In this document: positions 1 to 7,990 of the stretch, in pieces
Numbering within the stretch: the first letter of the stretch is position 1
Layout: every line of letters begins with the position of its first letter
Origin: an uncultured Muribaculaceae bacterium
GTDB lineage: Bacteria; Bacteroidota; Bacteroidia; Bacteroidales; Muribaculaceae
Direction of reading: 5' to 3'
Assembly: GCA_902494515.1 (NCBI GenBank)
Contig: CABUTS010000041.1
Location: forward strand, 1-24,984
DNA: 24,984 nt
Notes under the pieces: model-generated
Told to the model about the DNA's origin: nothing
What the model saw: the letters and a program-made list of their open reading frames with translations, nothing else
Database searches by the model: none
Made by a program: the position numbers and the translations under genes

Positions 1-1
1 C

Positions 2-238
2 CCCGTCGAACGCGGACAGCGCCCCACCGCCCTCGGGCGCAAAAAATACCTCTTCAGCCAGAACGACCGCGGAGCCGAAGACAACGCCATCTTCTACACC
101 TTCACAGTCAGCTGCGACTGTTTGGGCATCAACCCCTACCACTGGCTCAAACACACCCTCGATAAAATCCTCCCCGACATGAACGAAGACCAACTGATCA
201 AACTCCTTCCCTACAACTTCAAAGCCGACCAGCCATAA
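2..238 (+). CDS. IS66-family transposase, C-terminal end (partial)
   Basis: This is the last 78 codons of a reading frame that enters from the left edge and stops at TAA 236-238. The peptide has the layout of the IS66 transposase C-terminal element: a GRKKYLFSQNDRGAEDNA-type stretch (the 'family' form is roughly R-nnYLF-GS-x-A-E-x-A), then a segment of the type CxxxGINPYHWLKHTLDKI, and a short acidic/hydrophobic tail. IS66 transposases are DDE enzymes that move the element by cut and paste or copy and paste. Only the tail is visible, so activity cannot be judged. No IS66 terminal inverted repeat is seen after the stop, and the following sequence belongs to a different broken gene, so the copy is probably a remnant or sits at a rearranged junction. 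Confidence 0.8.
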   Translation, partial: PVERGQRPTALGRKKYLFSQNDRGAEDNAIFYTFTVSCDCLGINPYHWLKHTLDKILPDMNEDQLIKLLPYNFKADQP

Positions 239-255
239 TGCCAGTCGGCTTTTTT
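223..255 (+). terminator. Rho-independent terminator at the IS66 transposase stop
   Basis: AGCCGAC (223-229) pairs with GTCGGCT (244-250) as a 7-bp stem with a 14-nt loop, followed directly by a T run (250-255). The stop codon of the transposase lies in the loop. The stem also overlaps the coding end, which is common for compact terminators. Confidence 0.55.
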
Positions 256-256
256 C

Positions 257-403
257 GGACGGATACGCCTCAAAGAAGGCCGCGAGGAAGGCCGTGCGGA
301 AGAAAAGCTGAGCATAGCAAAAGGCATGAAGGGTTTCGGTTTTGACACCGAGACCATCTGCAAGCTGACCGGTCTAATTCCCGAGGAAGTTGAGAAACTA
401 TAA
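257..403 (+). pseudogene. 3' remnant of an Rpn/PD-(D/E)XK nuclease-family transposase gene
   Basis: About 48 codons ending at TAA 401-403 read as the typical C-terminal tail of Rpn-type (recombination-promoting nuclease, PDDEXK_2) proteins: a charged RLKEGREEGRAEEK segment, then a helix with IAKGMKGFGFDTETICKLTGL and a final IPEEVEKL. In intact family members (roughly 280-310 aa) this tail follows the nuclease domain. The nuclease domain with its catalytic D-E-K residues is absent; upstream lies the IS66 tail, whose stop codon (236-238) is in the same frame as this fragment. There is no good start codon, so it is a broken gene, probably cut by rearrangement with the IS66 copy. The assignment rests on the tail alone. 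Confidence 0.6.
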
Positions 404-468
404 TTGATCACCACGATAAAGCTGTATCTGAAAATAATACTATAGCGTTGGCTCAAGGATATATACTT

Positions 469-560
469 GTTTCCTTGACATGGAAATACAAGTTTCCCTG
501 ACATGGAAATACAAGTTTCCTTGACATGGAAATACAAGTTTCCCTGACAGGGCAATACAA
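469..560. repeat. Four tandem copies of a 23-bp repeat
   Basis: Copies lie at 469-491, 492-514, 515-537 and 538-560. Each reads GTTTCCyTGACATGGAAATA followed by CAA, with C or T alternating at one position (T, C, T, C); the fourth has GGGCAA in place of TGGAAA. Inside the array GGAAA and the TTTCC of the next copy form inverted arms around TACAAG. There are no spacers. The array sits between the broken mobile genes and the 3' end of the CotH gene. Confidence 0.9.
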
Positions 561-601
561 GGATGTCGATGTCTTCGGCTTCGGCGGTTTGGGTCTCTGA
601 A

Positions 602-2470
602 TCAGAAGCGGAGTTTGCGGACGGAAGAGCCGCGGCGCTCGATGAGGAGGGTGCCGGGGGCCGGATTGGTGATTCGGCGGCCGGTGAGGTCGAAGTATTC
701 GGGGGCGGCATCGGAGGGGAGATTGCCGTCGGTTTCAACATTTTCTATGCCGGAAACGTAGTCGGGGAGCGGGGCGGCGGGGGTGGTGTCGCGGGCCGGC
801 TCAGGTACCGAAGCGCCGGGTGTGTAATTTCCGAATTGGGTGCGCAGGAAGGCGATTTTGGCGTTGAGATGCTGGAGTGCTGCCTCCTGGCGACCGCTCA
901 TATCGGAGTTGTCGCATACCGGTATGCCGCCCGATGGGGGCTGGACGCCGTTCCAACGGTTATGGTCGGAGATGGCGGCCCGGGCGATGCGGCTGACGAA
1001 GGTGGCGATGTCGTCGTAAACACCGTTGAAGTTGGTCGACATGAACCATGTCCAGGTCTCGCGGACTTTGTCGTTGAACATGGAGTTGATGCGCATTGAG
1101 GGAATCCAGGTTGAGCCGAAAGGTGAATGATGGTAAAAAAAGTCGTCGGTCGGGCCGTTGAAGGCGTTGCCGAAGTCCCAGAGCGGGGAAAAATGCCACT
1201 TCATACCTTCGCCGCGGTCGCGGAAAAGGTAGGTGGAGCCGTGGTACGACTCGGTGTGCGAGATAATCTCTTCAACAAGGTAATAGCGCGCGGCGTCGTC
1301 GAGGTCGAGGTAACGCCAGGTGTCGTCGGAATTGGAGCCGATGGCGTCGTTCATGGCGGTGAACTGGTCGGTTACAAAGCGGCGCTGGAGGTCGGAGTAT
1401 TCCTCCGGGGTGTCGAATGTGACGCGCAGGAGGTCGACGACCGGAGGATTGACGCCCGGGGCTACCTTCTCGGTCATGGTGATCTGGTTCTCCTCGGAGT
1501 AGTTGTCGAGTTCCACGAGGTAGCCGCCGGAGGCGAGCTCGGGGTCGGAAACGTTGTCGTCGAGCTCGGTGATGTCCACGCGGTCCGGCTCGACGCGGAT
1601 GGACTCGGTCAGGAAGTAAAGGCCGCGGTAGTCGCCGTTAATCACGACTTCGACGGGCCGGGAGTCGGGAGTCCAGGGGAGACCGATTCGGCGGCCGAGG
1701 TTGAAGCCAACGAAGTTGCGGAGATAGCCGAAGTTGTCGTCGGCGTGGGCCAGAATAGCGAAATGTTTGCTCTTGGTCAGGCCGCAGAGCTTCTGCTTTG
1801 AACCGAGTTTGAGTTTGAAAGGTTTCTTGGCGAAACCGCGAAGCGTCCAGTTCCCTCGCCCTTTGATTTCCAGGGGGAGGGGTTCTTCTTCCGAACCGAT
1901 GGATTCGGCCCCCTCGGCGGCCATCCATTCGCAGCCGTTGAGGTCGAGCCAGTATTCGGCGTCGGAGAAATAGTTTTTGTGGTTGAGGTCGCGGGATATG
2001 ATTTCGTTGTTGAGGGCGGAGTGGGTGGCGTCGGTGTAGACGTTGATGTAGAGCACCGGCAGTGTTCCTGAATCGGGGTGCGGTTCACCGCCGTCGACTG
2101 AAACCCGTAAATCGGTGGGCTGACCGTTACGATATGAGAATGATAGTGTTACGTTGTTGAGTGGTTCCGGGCAGCTGAAATTTAACCCTTTGGAGGCCAT
2201 AGGATAGATGCCGGTTGCTGTAACCTCGGCGTTGGAAGCGGTGGCAGCGCCGTAATCCACTGTGGACCAGTTGGATGTCGCGATTTTGAATTCGCCGGAG
2301 AGTTGGGCGACAGTGATGGTGTATTCTCCCTCGGTTGTTTCGGTGAAACGGTAGGCTTCGTTAGCCGCCCAGTTGCCGGAGATATTGCCGCGAAGGTAGA
2401 TAGTTGGACCGGCGAAAGCTGTGGCGAAGGCACAAAAAAGGCTTAAGAATGTAAGAAGATGTTTCTTCAT
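602..2470 (-). CDS. Secreted CotH kinase family protein
   Basis: The product is 622 aa from ATG 2470. A GTG six codons upstream (2488) is open, but only the ATG gives a clean signal peptide (residues 1-20, MKKHLLTF... ending AFA). Residues 21-125 look like the small beta-sandwich domain (YLRGN, FKIA) common at the front of Bacteroidota surface proteins. Residues 138-550 carry the CotH fold: KGRGNW (203-208), KKPFKLKL, HADDNFGYLRN (242-252), VVINGDYRGLYFLTESI (275-291), GGYLVELDNY and the acidic WDFGNAFN (431-438). CotH proteins are atypical secreted kinases; the substrate here is unknown. The C-terminus (YFDLTGRRITNPAPGTLLI) resembles a short type A sorting domain, which suggests export by the type IX system. 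The gene is monocistronic: hairpin upstream, repeats downstream. Confidence 0.85.
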   Translation of the reverse strand: MKKHLLTFLSLFCAFATAFAGPTIYLRGNISGNWAANEAYRFTETTEGEYTITVAQLSGEFKIATSNWSTVDYGAATASNAEVTATGIYPMASKGLNFSCPEPLNNVTLSFSYRNGQPTDLRVSVDGGEPHPDSGTLPVLYINVYTDATHSALNNEIISRDLNHKNYFSDAEYWLDLNGCEWMAAEGAESIGSEEEPLPLEIKGRGNWTLRGFAKKPFKLKLGSKQKLCGLTKSKHFAILAHADDNFGYLRNFVGFNLGRRIGLPWTPDSRPVEVVINGDYRGLYFLTESIRVEPDRVDITELDDNVSDPELASGGYLVELDNYSEENQITMTEKVAPGVNPPVVDLLRVTFDTPEEYSDLQRRFVTDQFTAMNDAIGSNSDDTWRYLDLDDAARYYLVEEIISHTESYHGSTYLFRDRGEGMKWHFSPLWDFGNAFNGPTDDFFYHHSPFGSTWIPSMRINSMFNDKVRETWTWFMSTNFNGVYDDIATFVSRIARAAISDHNRWNGVQPPSGGIPVCDNSDMSGRQEAALQHLNAKIAFLRTQFGNYTPGASVPEPARDTTPAAPLPDYVSGIENVETDGNLPSDAAPEYFDLTGRRITNPAPGTLLIERRGSSVRKLRF

Positions 2471-2514
2471 GGGTATATTTAGAATCACAAAATATAGGGA
2501 GAGCCTGATGCTCT

Positions 2515-2544
2515 GAAAAGTCAGGCGTCGTAACCAGCGACGCC
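2515..2544 (-). terminator. Hairpin ending the glmS-rmlB-rmlA-aminotransferase operon
   Basis: On the minus strand GGCGTCG and CGACGCC (plus 2524-2530 and 2538-2544) form a perfect 7-bp GC-rich stem with a 7-nt loop, 9 bp after the aminotransferase stop. It is followed by TGACTTTTC rather than a pure T run, so it is a moderate candidate. Confidence 0.45.
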
Positions 2545-2553
2545 GTCGACTAC

Positions 2554-3738
2554 TTAATAACGGGAAATTATCTCCGATATTGTACGGGCATCTTCAGGCG
2601 AGGTGCAGCGGGTGATGGGGAGGGAGACGAGGGTGGCAGCAAGCTGCTCTGTGACGGGAAGCTCACCGGAGATGATATTTGTTTTGTCGGAATAGCAGGG
2701 CTGGAGGTGGGGCGGGGTGGCGTAATGGAGATCCCAGCCGATGGAGTTGGCGTCGAGATATGCGGTGAAGCGGTCGCGGTCGTCGACATGGACCACAAAC
2801 TGGTGCCAGACCATTTCGCTGGGGTTGTCGGGAAGAAGCGGGAGACGGACGGCGGGGTTGTGGATTTCGGAGCAGTAAATCTCGGCGAGGTGGCGGCGGT
2901 AGTCGTTTTCGCGGTCGACGTGGGGAAGTTTCACGTTGAGCACGGCAGCCTGAACGGGGTCGAGCCGGCAGTTGAATCCGGTTATTATATTATGGTATCG
3001 GCGGTCGGCGCCGTAATTGGCAAGGGCGCGGACGGTGGCGGCGAGGTCCGGGTCGGAGGTGGTTACGGCTCCGGCGTCGCCGAGGGCACCGATATTTTTT
3101 GTCGGGTAGAAGCTGAATGCGGCGGCGTCGCCGAGGTTGCCGGTGTGGACCCGGCGGCTGTTGCGCGGAGAATCGCCGTGCAGGAAAAAATCCTCATTGC
3201 CGGCGCTGGTCAGGATTGATGCGCCGATAGCCTGAGCGTTGTCTTCGATGATTTTCAAAGAGTTACGGCGGGCAAATTCCTCTAAGCTGGCGCTCCAGCA
3301 GACGCGGCCATAGAGGTGTACGGGCATCACGGCGCGGGTACGCGGGGTGAGGTATTCCTCGAGGCGGCTGAGGTCGAGATTGCTGGTCCGGGGGTCGGGT
3401 TCGGCCAGAACGGGGGTGAGCCCGGCGTCGGTGATGGCCAGAACTGAGGCAATGTAGGTGTTGGCCGGGACGATGACTTCGTCGCCGGCGCGAAGAATGC
3501 CGAGCTGTACCCAGGCGCGGAGAATCAGACGGAGGGCGTCGAGCCCGTTGCTGACACCGATGGCGTATCTGGCGCCCGTCAGGTCGCAGAGACGTTGTTC
3601 GAACTCCTCGACCTCCGGACCACCGACATAGCGACCGGAGGCTACAACGGCGGCTACGCGCTGTTGCAACTCATTCATGAAGGGACGGTTGACGGTGGCA
3701 AGTTCAAGAAACGGAAAACGAGGAGCCATGGGAATCAT
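2554..3738 (-). CDS. DegT/DnrJ/EryC1-family sugar aminotransferase (FdtB/QdtB-like)
   Basis: This is a 394-aa PLP-dependent aminotransferase that would transfer an amino group from an amino acid, usually glutamate, to a keto group on a nucleotide sugar. Visible motifs: GVSNGLDALRLILRAW (61-76), DEVIVPANTYIASVLAI (86-102), MPVHLYG (138-144), IIEDNAQAIGA (163-173, Asp166 contacting the PLP ring nitrogen) and FSFYPTKNIGALGDAG (208-223) with Lys214 as the Schiff-base lysine. The NTYIASVLAIT/GLDALRLILRAW pattern is closest, from memory, to FdtB/QdtB enzymes that act at C3 of dTDP-6-deoxy-keto-hexoses; WecE or VioA-type C4 action cannot be excluded. A segment at about 175-200 is longer than usual. 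The start is ATG 3738 because it overlaps the rmlA stop as ATGA, indicating translational coupling. It is the last gene of the operon. Confidence 0.85.
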   Translation of the reverse strand: MIPMAPRFPFLELATVNRPFMNELQQRVAAVVASGRYVGGPEVEEFEQRLCDLTGARYAIGVSNGLDALRLILRAWVQLGILRAGDEVIVPANTYIASVLAITDAGLTPVLAEPDPRTSNLDLSRLEEYLTPRTRAVMPVHLYGRVCWSASLEEFARRNSLKIIEDNAQAIGASILTSAGNEDFFLHGDSPRNSRRVHTGNLGDAAAFSFYPTKNIGALGDAGAVTTSDPDLAATVRALANYGADRRYHNIITGFNCRLDPVQAAVLNVKLPHVDRENDYRRHLAEIYCSEIHNPAVRLPLLPDNPSEMVWHQFVVHVDDRDRFTAYLDANSIGWDLHYATPPHLQPCYSDKTNIISGELPVTEQLAATLVSLPITRCTSPEDARTISEIISRY

Positions 3739-4616
3739 TCGGTTGTGTTGACGATTTTCATCAGGTACTTGCCGTAGTCGGTGTTGAGCATGTTGGTGGC
3801 GAGTTTGCGCAACCTGGCTCCGTCGATGAAGCCGCGGCGGTATGCAACCTCTTCAAGCGCGGCAACATAGAAGCCCTGACGCTTCTGGATGGCCTGAATG
3901 AAGTTTGAGGCTTCCATCAGGGAATCTACGGTGCCGGTGTCGAGCCAGGCGAAACCGCGTCCGAAGCAGGTGACGTTGAGTTTGCCGCGGTTGAGGTATT
4001 CCTGATTCACCGAGGTGATTTCAAGTTCGCCGCGGGCCGAGGGTTTGACGCCGGCGGCAACGTCGACTACGTTCGCGGGGTAGAAGTACAAGCCGACAAC
4101 GGCTTTGTCGCTTTCGGGTTTTTGGGGTTTCTCAACGATTTTGGTGGCCCGGCCGTCGGGTCCGATGGTTACGACGCCGTAGCGCTGCGGGTCGCTCACG
4201 GGGTAGGCGAAGACGGTGGCTTCCCCCTTCTCTTCGGCGGTGCGGAGCGCCTGCTGGAGCATCCCGGAGAAGCCCTGTCCGTAGAAAATGTTGTCGCCGA
4301 GGACCAGGCAGGCGCAGTCGCCGCCGAGGAATTCGCGGCCGATGATGAAGGCCTGAGCGAGGCCTTCGGGGCGGGGCTGTTCGGCATAGGAGAAATTCAC
4401 GCCGAATTCCGAGCCGTCGCCGAGGAGGCGCCGGAACAAGGGGAGGTCGTCGGGGGTGGATATGATGAGGATATCGCGGATTCCGGCGAGCATGAGCACC
4501 GAAATCGGATAATAAATCATCGGTTTGTCGCACACCGGGATGAGCTGCTTCGAGATGGCCCGGGTGATTGGGTGCAGACGGGTGCCGGAGCCGCCGGCAA
4601 GGACTATTCCTTTCAT
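3735..4616 (-). CDS. rmlA: Glucose-1-phosphate thymidylyltransferase RmlA
   Basis: The 293-aa product has the usual RmlA length and converts glucose 1-phosphate and dTTP to dTDP-glucose plus pyrophosphate in the cytoplasm. It starts MKGIVLAGGSGTRLHPIT, the nucleotide-binding signature (GGSGTRL at 8-14), followed by SKQLIPVCDKPMIYYP (22-37), LVLGDNIFYG, and the late VEKPQKPESDKAVVGLYFY and FAWLDTGTVDSL blocks. It lies 84 bp after rmlB and overlaps the aminotransferase by 4 nt. Together with rmlB it supplies dTDP-4-keto-6-deoxyglucose. No rmlC or rmlD follows in this window, so the product is probably diverted to an amino sugar and not to rhamnose at this locus. A CCGAGG-ttta-CCTCGG hairpin lies in the upstream gap on the minus strand. 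Confidence 0.96.
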   Translation of the reverse strand: MKGIVLAGGSGTRLHPITRAISKQLIPVCDKPMIYYPISVLMLAGIRDILIISTPDDLPLFRRLLGDGSEFGVNFSYAEQPRPEGLAQAFIIGREFLGGDCACLVLGDNIFYGQGFSGMLQQALRTAEEKGEATVFAYPVSDPQRYGVVTIGPDGRATKIVEKPQKPESDKAVVGLYFYPANVVDVAAGVKPSARGELEITSVNQEYLNRGKLNVTCFGRGFAWLDTGTVDSLMEASNFIQAIQKRQGFYVAALEEVAYRRGFIDGARLRKLATNMLNTDYGKYLMKIVNTTE

Positions 4617-4700
4617 GGATTCTGGGATTGTTGGGGAGGGAAGATAGGTTTCCCGAGGTAAACCTCGGAGCCGGAGACAAATAATTTGATCCGGGAAGGG

Positions 4701-5900
4701 TCAGCGGTTGCCGTAGAGCTGGTCGTAGAATTTCTGGTATTCGCCGGAGGCGACGGAGTCAATCCAGGCGTAGTTGTCGAGGTTCCATTTCACCGTCTTG
4801 CGGATCCCCTCGGGGAAGGACGTTTCAGGGTACCAGCCGAGCTCGGTGGCTATTTTTTCGGGGTCGATGGCATAGCGCATGTCGTGGCCGGGACGGTCGG
4901 TGACGTAGGTGATCAGTCCGTCGTTGATATCTTCGACGGGGATGTTGAGGAGCTTGCGGTATTTGGGGTGCTGCTCCATGAGTTCACGGACCATGGCGAT
5001 GATCTGGCGAACGATGGAGATGTTCTGCTCTTCGTTGAAGCCGCCGATGTTGTAGACTTCGCCGATGCGCCCTTCGCGGAGCACAAGGTCGATTGCCTTG
5101 CAGTGGTCTTCGACGTAGAGCCAGTCGCGGACGTTCTCCCCTTTGCCGTAGACGGGAAGTTTTTTCCCTTCAAGGATATTCTTGATAACCAAGGGGATAA
5201 GCTTTTCGGGAAACTGGTAGGGACCGTAGTTGTTGCTGCAGCGGGTGATGGTGACCGGGAGGCCGTAGGTCTCGTAATAGGCCGTCACGAGCATGTCGGC
5301 CGATGTTTTGCTGACCGAATAGGGGGAGCGGGGCGCCAGCGGGGTGGTTTCGAAGAAGAAACCCTCGCCGAAGGTCTGGAGGTTGTCGCGGCCTTTGACC
5401 ACGCTTGCGACTTCCTCGTTGAGAATCAGCGGCTTGGGCTCCCCGGGAGTGCGGGGCATGGAGCCGTAGACCTCGTCGGTGGAAATCTGGAGAAACTTTT
5501 TCCCCTCGCGGTAGCGGGGTTTATCGCCGGGTTTGCCGGGGAGGAGCCATGCGTGGCGGGCGGCATTTAGCAGGGTCTGAGTGCCGAGAATATTGGTTTC
5601 CAGAAAGAGCCGCGGGTTGGAAATGGAGCGGTCGACGTGGCTTTCGGCGGCGAAATTCACCACGTAGTCGGGGTCGAATTCGCTCATCAGGCGGTCGACA
5701 AGCTGCCCGTCACCGATGTCACCCTTGACGAAGGTGACGTTCGGTAGCTCGATTTCATCCTTGATAGTCAGTAGGTTACCGGCATAGGTGAGAAGGTCGA
5801 GAATGAGAATTTCGACCTGGTCGCCATACTTTGTCAGGAGGTACTTTACAAAGTTGGAACCGATGAAGCCGGCACCGCCGGTGACGAGGTATTTTTTCAT
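4701..5900 (-). CDS. rmlB: dTDP-glucose 4,6-dehydratase RmlB
   Basis: This 399-aa short-chain dehydrogenase/reductase converts dTDP-glucose to dTDP-4-keto-6-deoxyglucose with bound NAD+. It shows the Rossmann motif TGGAGFIGSN (7-16), the NFAAESHVDRSI block, the catalytic T141-D142-E143 in STDEVYGS, and Y194xxxK198 in RSPYSVSK. TRCSNNYGPYQFPEKLIPL and VRDWLYVEDHC are typical RmlB blocks. It is longer than the E. coli enzyme (about 360 aa), with extra residues near 118-135 and 165-185, as in other Bacteroidota. The start codon overlaps the glmS stop by one base (TAATG), which implies coupled translation directly downstream of glmS. Confidence 0.96.
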   Translation of the reverse strand: MKKYLVTGGAGFIGSNFVKYLLTKYGDQVEILILDLLTYAGNLLTIKDEIELPNVTFVKGDIGDGQLVDRLMSEFDPDYVVNFAAESHVDRSISNPRLFLETNILGTQTLLNAARHAWLLPGKPGDKPRYREGKKFLQISTDEVYGSMPRTPGEPKPLILNEEVASVVKGRDNLQTFGEGFFFETTPLAPRSPYSVSKTSADMLVTAYYETYGLPVTITRCSNNYGPYQFPEKLIPLVIKNILEGKKLPVYGKGENVRDWLYVEDHCKAIDLVLREGRIGEVYNIGGFNEEQNISIVRQIIAMVRELMEQHPKYRKLLNIPVEDINDGLITYVTDRPGHDMRYAIDPEKIATELGWYPETSFPEGIRKTVKWNLDNYAWIDSVASGEYQKFYDQLYGNR

Positions 5901-7744
5901 TATTCCACAGTGACTGATTTGGCGAGGTTGCGGGGCATATCGACGTTGCAGCCTTTCTTGACGGCGATGTGGTAGGCCAGGAGCTGCAGGGGAATCGAGA
6001 CGATAATCGGGGAGATTGCCTCGGGAACGTTGGGAATCTCGATGATGTGGTCGGCGATTCCGGCGATGGTGGTGTCACCCTTTGTGACGACGGCGATTAC
6101 GGCGCCGCCGCGGGCCTTGACCTGCTGGATATTGGAGACGATTTTCTCGTGGAGCTCGTCGTTGGGGGCGATTACGATGGTGGGGAGGTCGCTGTCGATC
6201 AGGGCGATGGGGCCGTGCTTCATCTCGGCGGCGGGGTAGCCTTCGGCGTGGATGTAGCTGATTTCCTTGAGCTTAAGGGCGCCTTCGAGCGCCGAGGGGA
6301 AGTTGTAGCCGCGGCCGAGATAGAGGCAGTTGTGGGCGTAGGTGAAGATTCCGGAGAGCTGCTCGATCTGCTTGTTGAGCTTGAGGGTGCGAGTAATCAG
6401 CTCGGGGAGCTGACGCAGTGAGTTGACGGTCTTGGCCGTTTCCTCTTTGTTGAGGGTGTTGCGGAGCTGGCCGATGGCGATGGCGAGCATTGTCAGCACG
6501 GTTACCTGACCGGTGAAGGCCTTGGTGGAAGCGACGCCGATTTCGGGACCGACATGGATGTAGGTGCCGGAGTCAGTGGCGCGGGCAATCGAGGAGCCCA
6601 CGACGTTGCAGACGCCGTAGACGAACGCGCCGCGCTCGCGGGCAATCTGGATGGCGGCGAGGGTGTCGGCGGTTTCGCCCGACTGCGAGATGGCGATGAC
6701 GATGTCGTCGGGGGTGACGATGGGGTTGCTGTAGCGGAACTCACTGGCGTAAGCGACTTCAACGGGGATGCGGGCGGCTTCCTCGATGAGACGCTTGCCG
6801 ATTAGACCGGCATGCCAGGAAGTGCCGCAGGCTACGATGATTATTCGCTTGGCGTTCAGGAATTTGTCGGAGTGTTCGATGACGCCGGAGAGGGTTACGT
6901 GCGAGCCGGAGTTGCCGATGCGGCCACGGACGCAGTCGCGGATTGTGCGGGGCTGCTCGAAGATTTCCTTCAGCATGAAGTGGGGGAAACCACCCTTTTC
7001 GAGCTGCGATACGGAGAGCTTGAGGGTCTGGATGTCGATTTTCGCCGACTGGTTGTCGGTGGTGATTATCTTGAGGGGTTCGCCCCGGCGGATGATTGCG
7101 ATTTCATCGTCGTTGAGGTATACGACCTTGTCGGTATATTCGATGATGGGGGTCGCGTCGGAGGCAAGGAAGGTTTCGTCTTTGCCGATGCCGATCACCA
7201 GCGGGGAGCTTTTGCGGGCGCCGATGATGGTGTCGGGATCTGTGGTGTCGACAACAGCGATGGCGTAGGCGCCGACTACCTCGTTGAGGGCTTCGCGGAC
7301 GGCTTCGACCAGGGTGCAGTTGTTGGTTTCCTTGATGTATTCGATGAGTTTGACGAGAACTTCGGTGTCGGTTTCGCTCTGGAATTCGCATCCCTGAAGT
7401 TCGAGGGCCTCTTTGAGGACATTGTAGTTCTCGATGGTGCCGTTATGAACGAGGGCGATTTTGCCGGAACGGCTGACGTGGGGGTGGGCATTGATGTCGT
7501 TTGGCTCGCCGTGGGTTGCCCAGCGGGTGTGCGCGATGCCGGCTTCGCCGGAGATGTCTTTGGAGTTGCAAAAACGCTCGAGGTCTTCGACCTTACCGCG
7601 TGTTTTGTAGATGTTGAGATTGCCCTGACGGGTTACCATAGCAACGCCGGCGCTGTCGTAGCCTCGATATTCCAGACGGTGAAGCCCTTTGATAAGAATC
7701 TCGTAAGCCGGCCGGTTGCCAATATAACCAACTATTCCACACAT
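5900..7744 (-). CDS. glmS: Glutamine--fructose-6-phosphate aminotransferase GlmS
   Basis: The 614-aa enzyme makes glucosamine 6-phosphate from fructose 6-phosphate and glutamine, the committing step to UDP-GlcNAc for peptidoglycan and lipid A. The N-terminus MCGIVGYIG has Cys2 as the glutaminase nucleophile. The glutaminase domain includes HTRWATHGEPNDINAHPH and HNGTIENY. Two SIS (sugar isomerase) domains follow, with VACGTSWHAG, ISQSGETADT and STKAFTGQV. The C-terminus DMPRNLAKSVTVE is the near-universal isomerase tail. It is the first gene of the operon. A good promoter lies about 120 bp upstream (7866-7897). I find no glmS ribozyme; none is expected outside Firmicutes and relatives. Placing glmS ahead of rmlB, rmlA and an aminotransferase ties hexosamine supply to a nucleotide-amino-sugar pathway. 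Confidence 0.97.
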   Translation of the reverse strand: MCGIVGYIGNRPAYEILIKGLHRLEYRGYDSAGVAMVTRQGNLNIYKTRGKVEDLERFCNSKDISGEAGIAHTRWATHGEPNDINAHPHVSRSGKIALVHNGTIENYNVLKEALELQGCEFQSETDTEVLVKLIEYIKETNNCTLVEAVREALNEVVGAYAIAVVDTTDPDTIIGARKSSPLVIGIGKDETFLASDATPIIEYTDKVVYLNDDEIAIIRRGEPLKIITTDNQSAKIDIQTLKLSVSQLEKGGFPHFMLKEIFEQPRTIRDCVRGRIGNSGSHVTLSGVIEHSDKFLNAKRIIIVACGTSWHAGLIGKRLIEEAARIPVEVAYASEFRYSNPIVTPDDIVIAISQSGETADTLAAIQIARERGAFVYGVCNVVGSSIARATDSGTYIHVGPEIGVASTKAFTGQVTVLTMLAIAIGQLRNTLNKEETAKTVNSLRQLPELITRTLKLNKQIEQLSGIFTYAHNCLYLGRGYNFPSALEGALKLKEISYIHAEGYPAAEMKHGPIALIDSDLPTIVIAPNDELHEKIVSNIQQVKARGGAVIAVVTKGDTTIAGIADHIIEIPNVPEAISPIIVSIPLQLLAYHIAVKKGCNVDMPRNLAKSVTVE

Positions 7745-7865
7745 ATATTTATAGCGATCTGAGGGTTTTAGTTTTGAATAATGTTAATTGAGTAAGCGGG
7801 AAATCGGAGAAAGGGTCTTTGTTCGCTTCAGTGATAAAGTCCACAAGTTATCCTCAAATCAGTTG

Positions 7866-7897
7866 CAAAGTTAATAATAAATTGCGAGATAGCCAAC
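7866..7897 (-). promoter_or_regulatory. Bacteroidota-type promoter for the glmS operon
   Basis: On the minus strand TAACTTTG (plus 7866-7873) matches the -7 consensus TAnnTTTG exactly, and GTTG (7894-7897) lies 20 nt upstream at the -33 position. A start near 7858 would give a leader of about 114 nt before glmS. The leader holds no obvious hairpin or riboswitch that I can recognise. Confidence 0.55.
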
Positions 7898-7913
7898 ATT
7901 TTGCTGCCAAAAA

Positions 7914-7941
7914 CCGCGGAGCGAGAGCCGCGGAGCGAGAG
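7914..7941. repeat. Two tandem copies of a 14-bp GC-rich repeat
   Basis: CCGCGGAGCGAGAG occurs at 7914-7927 and again at 7928-7941 without a gap, between the glmS promoter and the rplS terminator. The remaining part of the 349-bp glmS-rplS gap shows only the promoter and the terminator. Confidence 0.9.
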
Positions 7942-7990
7942 CGCTTCGAAGTTCAGCTTGCAGATTGCTTGCATATTGGTGTGAATAAAC

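Noticed and set aside
469..560. CRISPR array
   Set aside because: Copies are head to tail with no spacers and no cas genes are present.
211..741. Minus-strand 176-codon ORF across the 23-bp repeat array
   Set aside because: It overlaps the IS66 stop and the CotH 3' end, starts in unrelated sequence, and its peptide is just the translated repeat. No family resemblance.
563..1801. Long plus-strand ORFs opposite the CotH gene
   Set aside because: The real gene on the minus strand has clear motifs; GC-rich third positions create long open frames on the other strand. The same applies to antisense ORFs over rmlB, glmS, rho and hrpB.
2471..2488. GTG start extending the CotH protein by six residues
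   Set aside because: The ATG at 2470 gives a standard Lys-rich signal peptide; the extension (MILNIP) adds nothing typical.
2488..2519. Promoter for the CotH gene (TATATTTTG with TTTT 19 nt upstream)
   Set aside because: The -7 match is imperfect and the leader would be only about 11 nt; too weak to list as a feature.
7745..7990. glmS ribozyme or riboswitch
   Set aside because: No pseudoknot-forming core is recognisable, and the ribozyme is not known from Bacteroidota.
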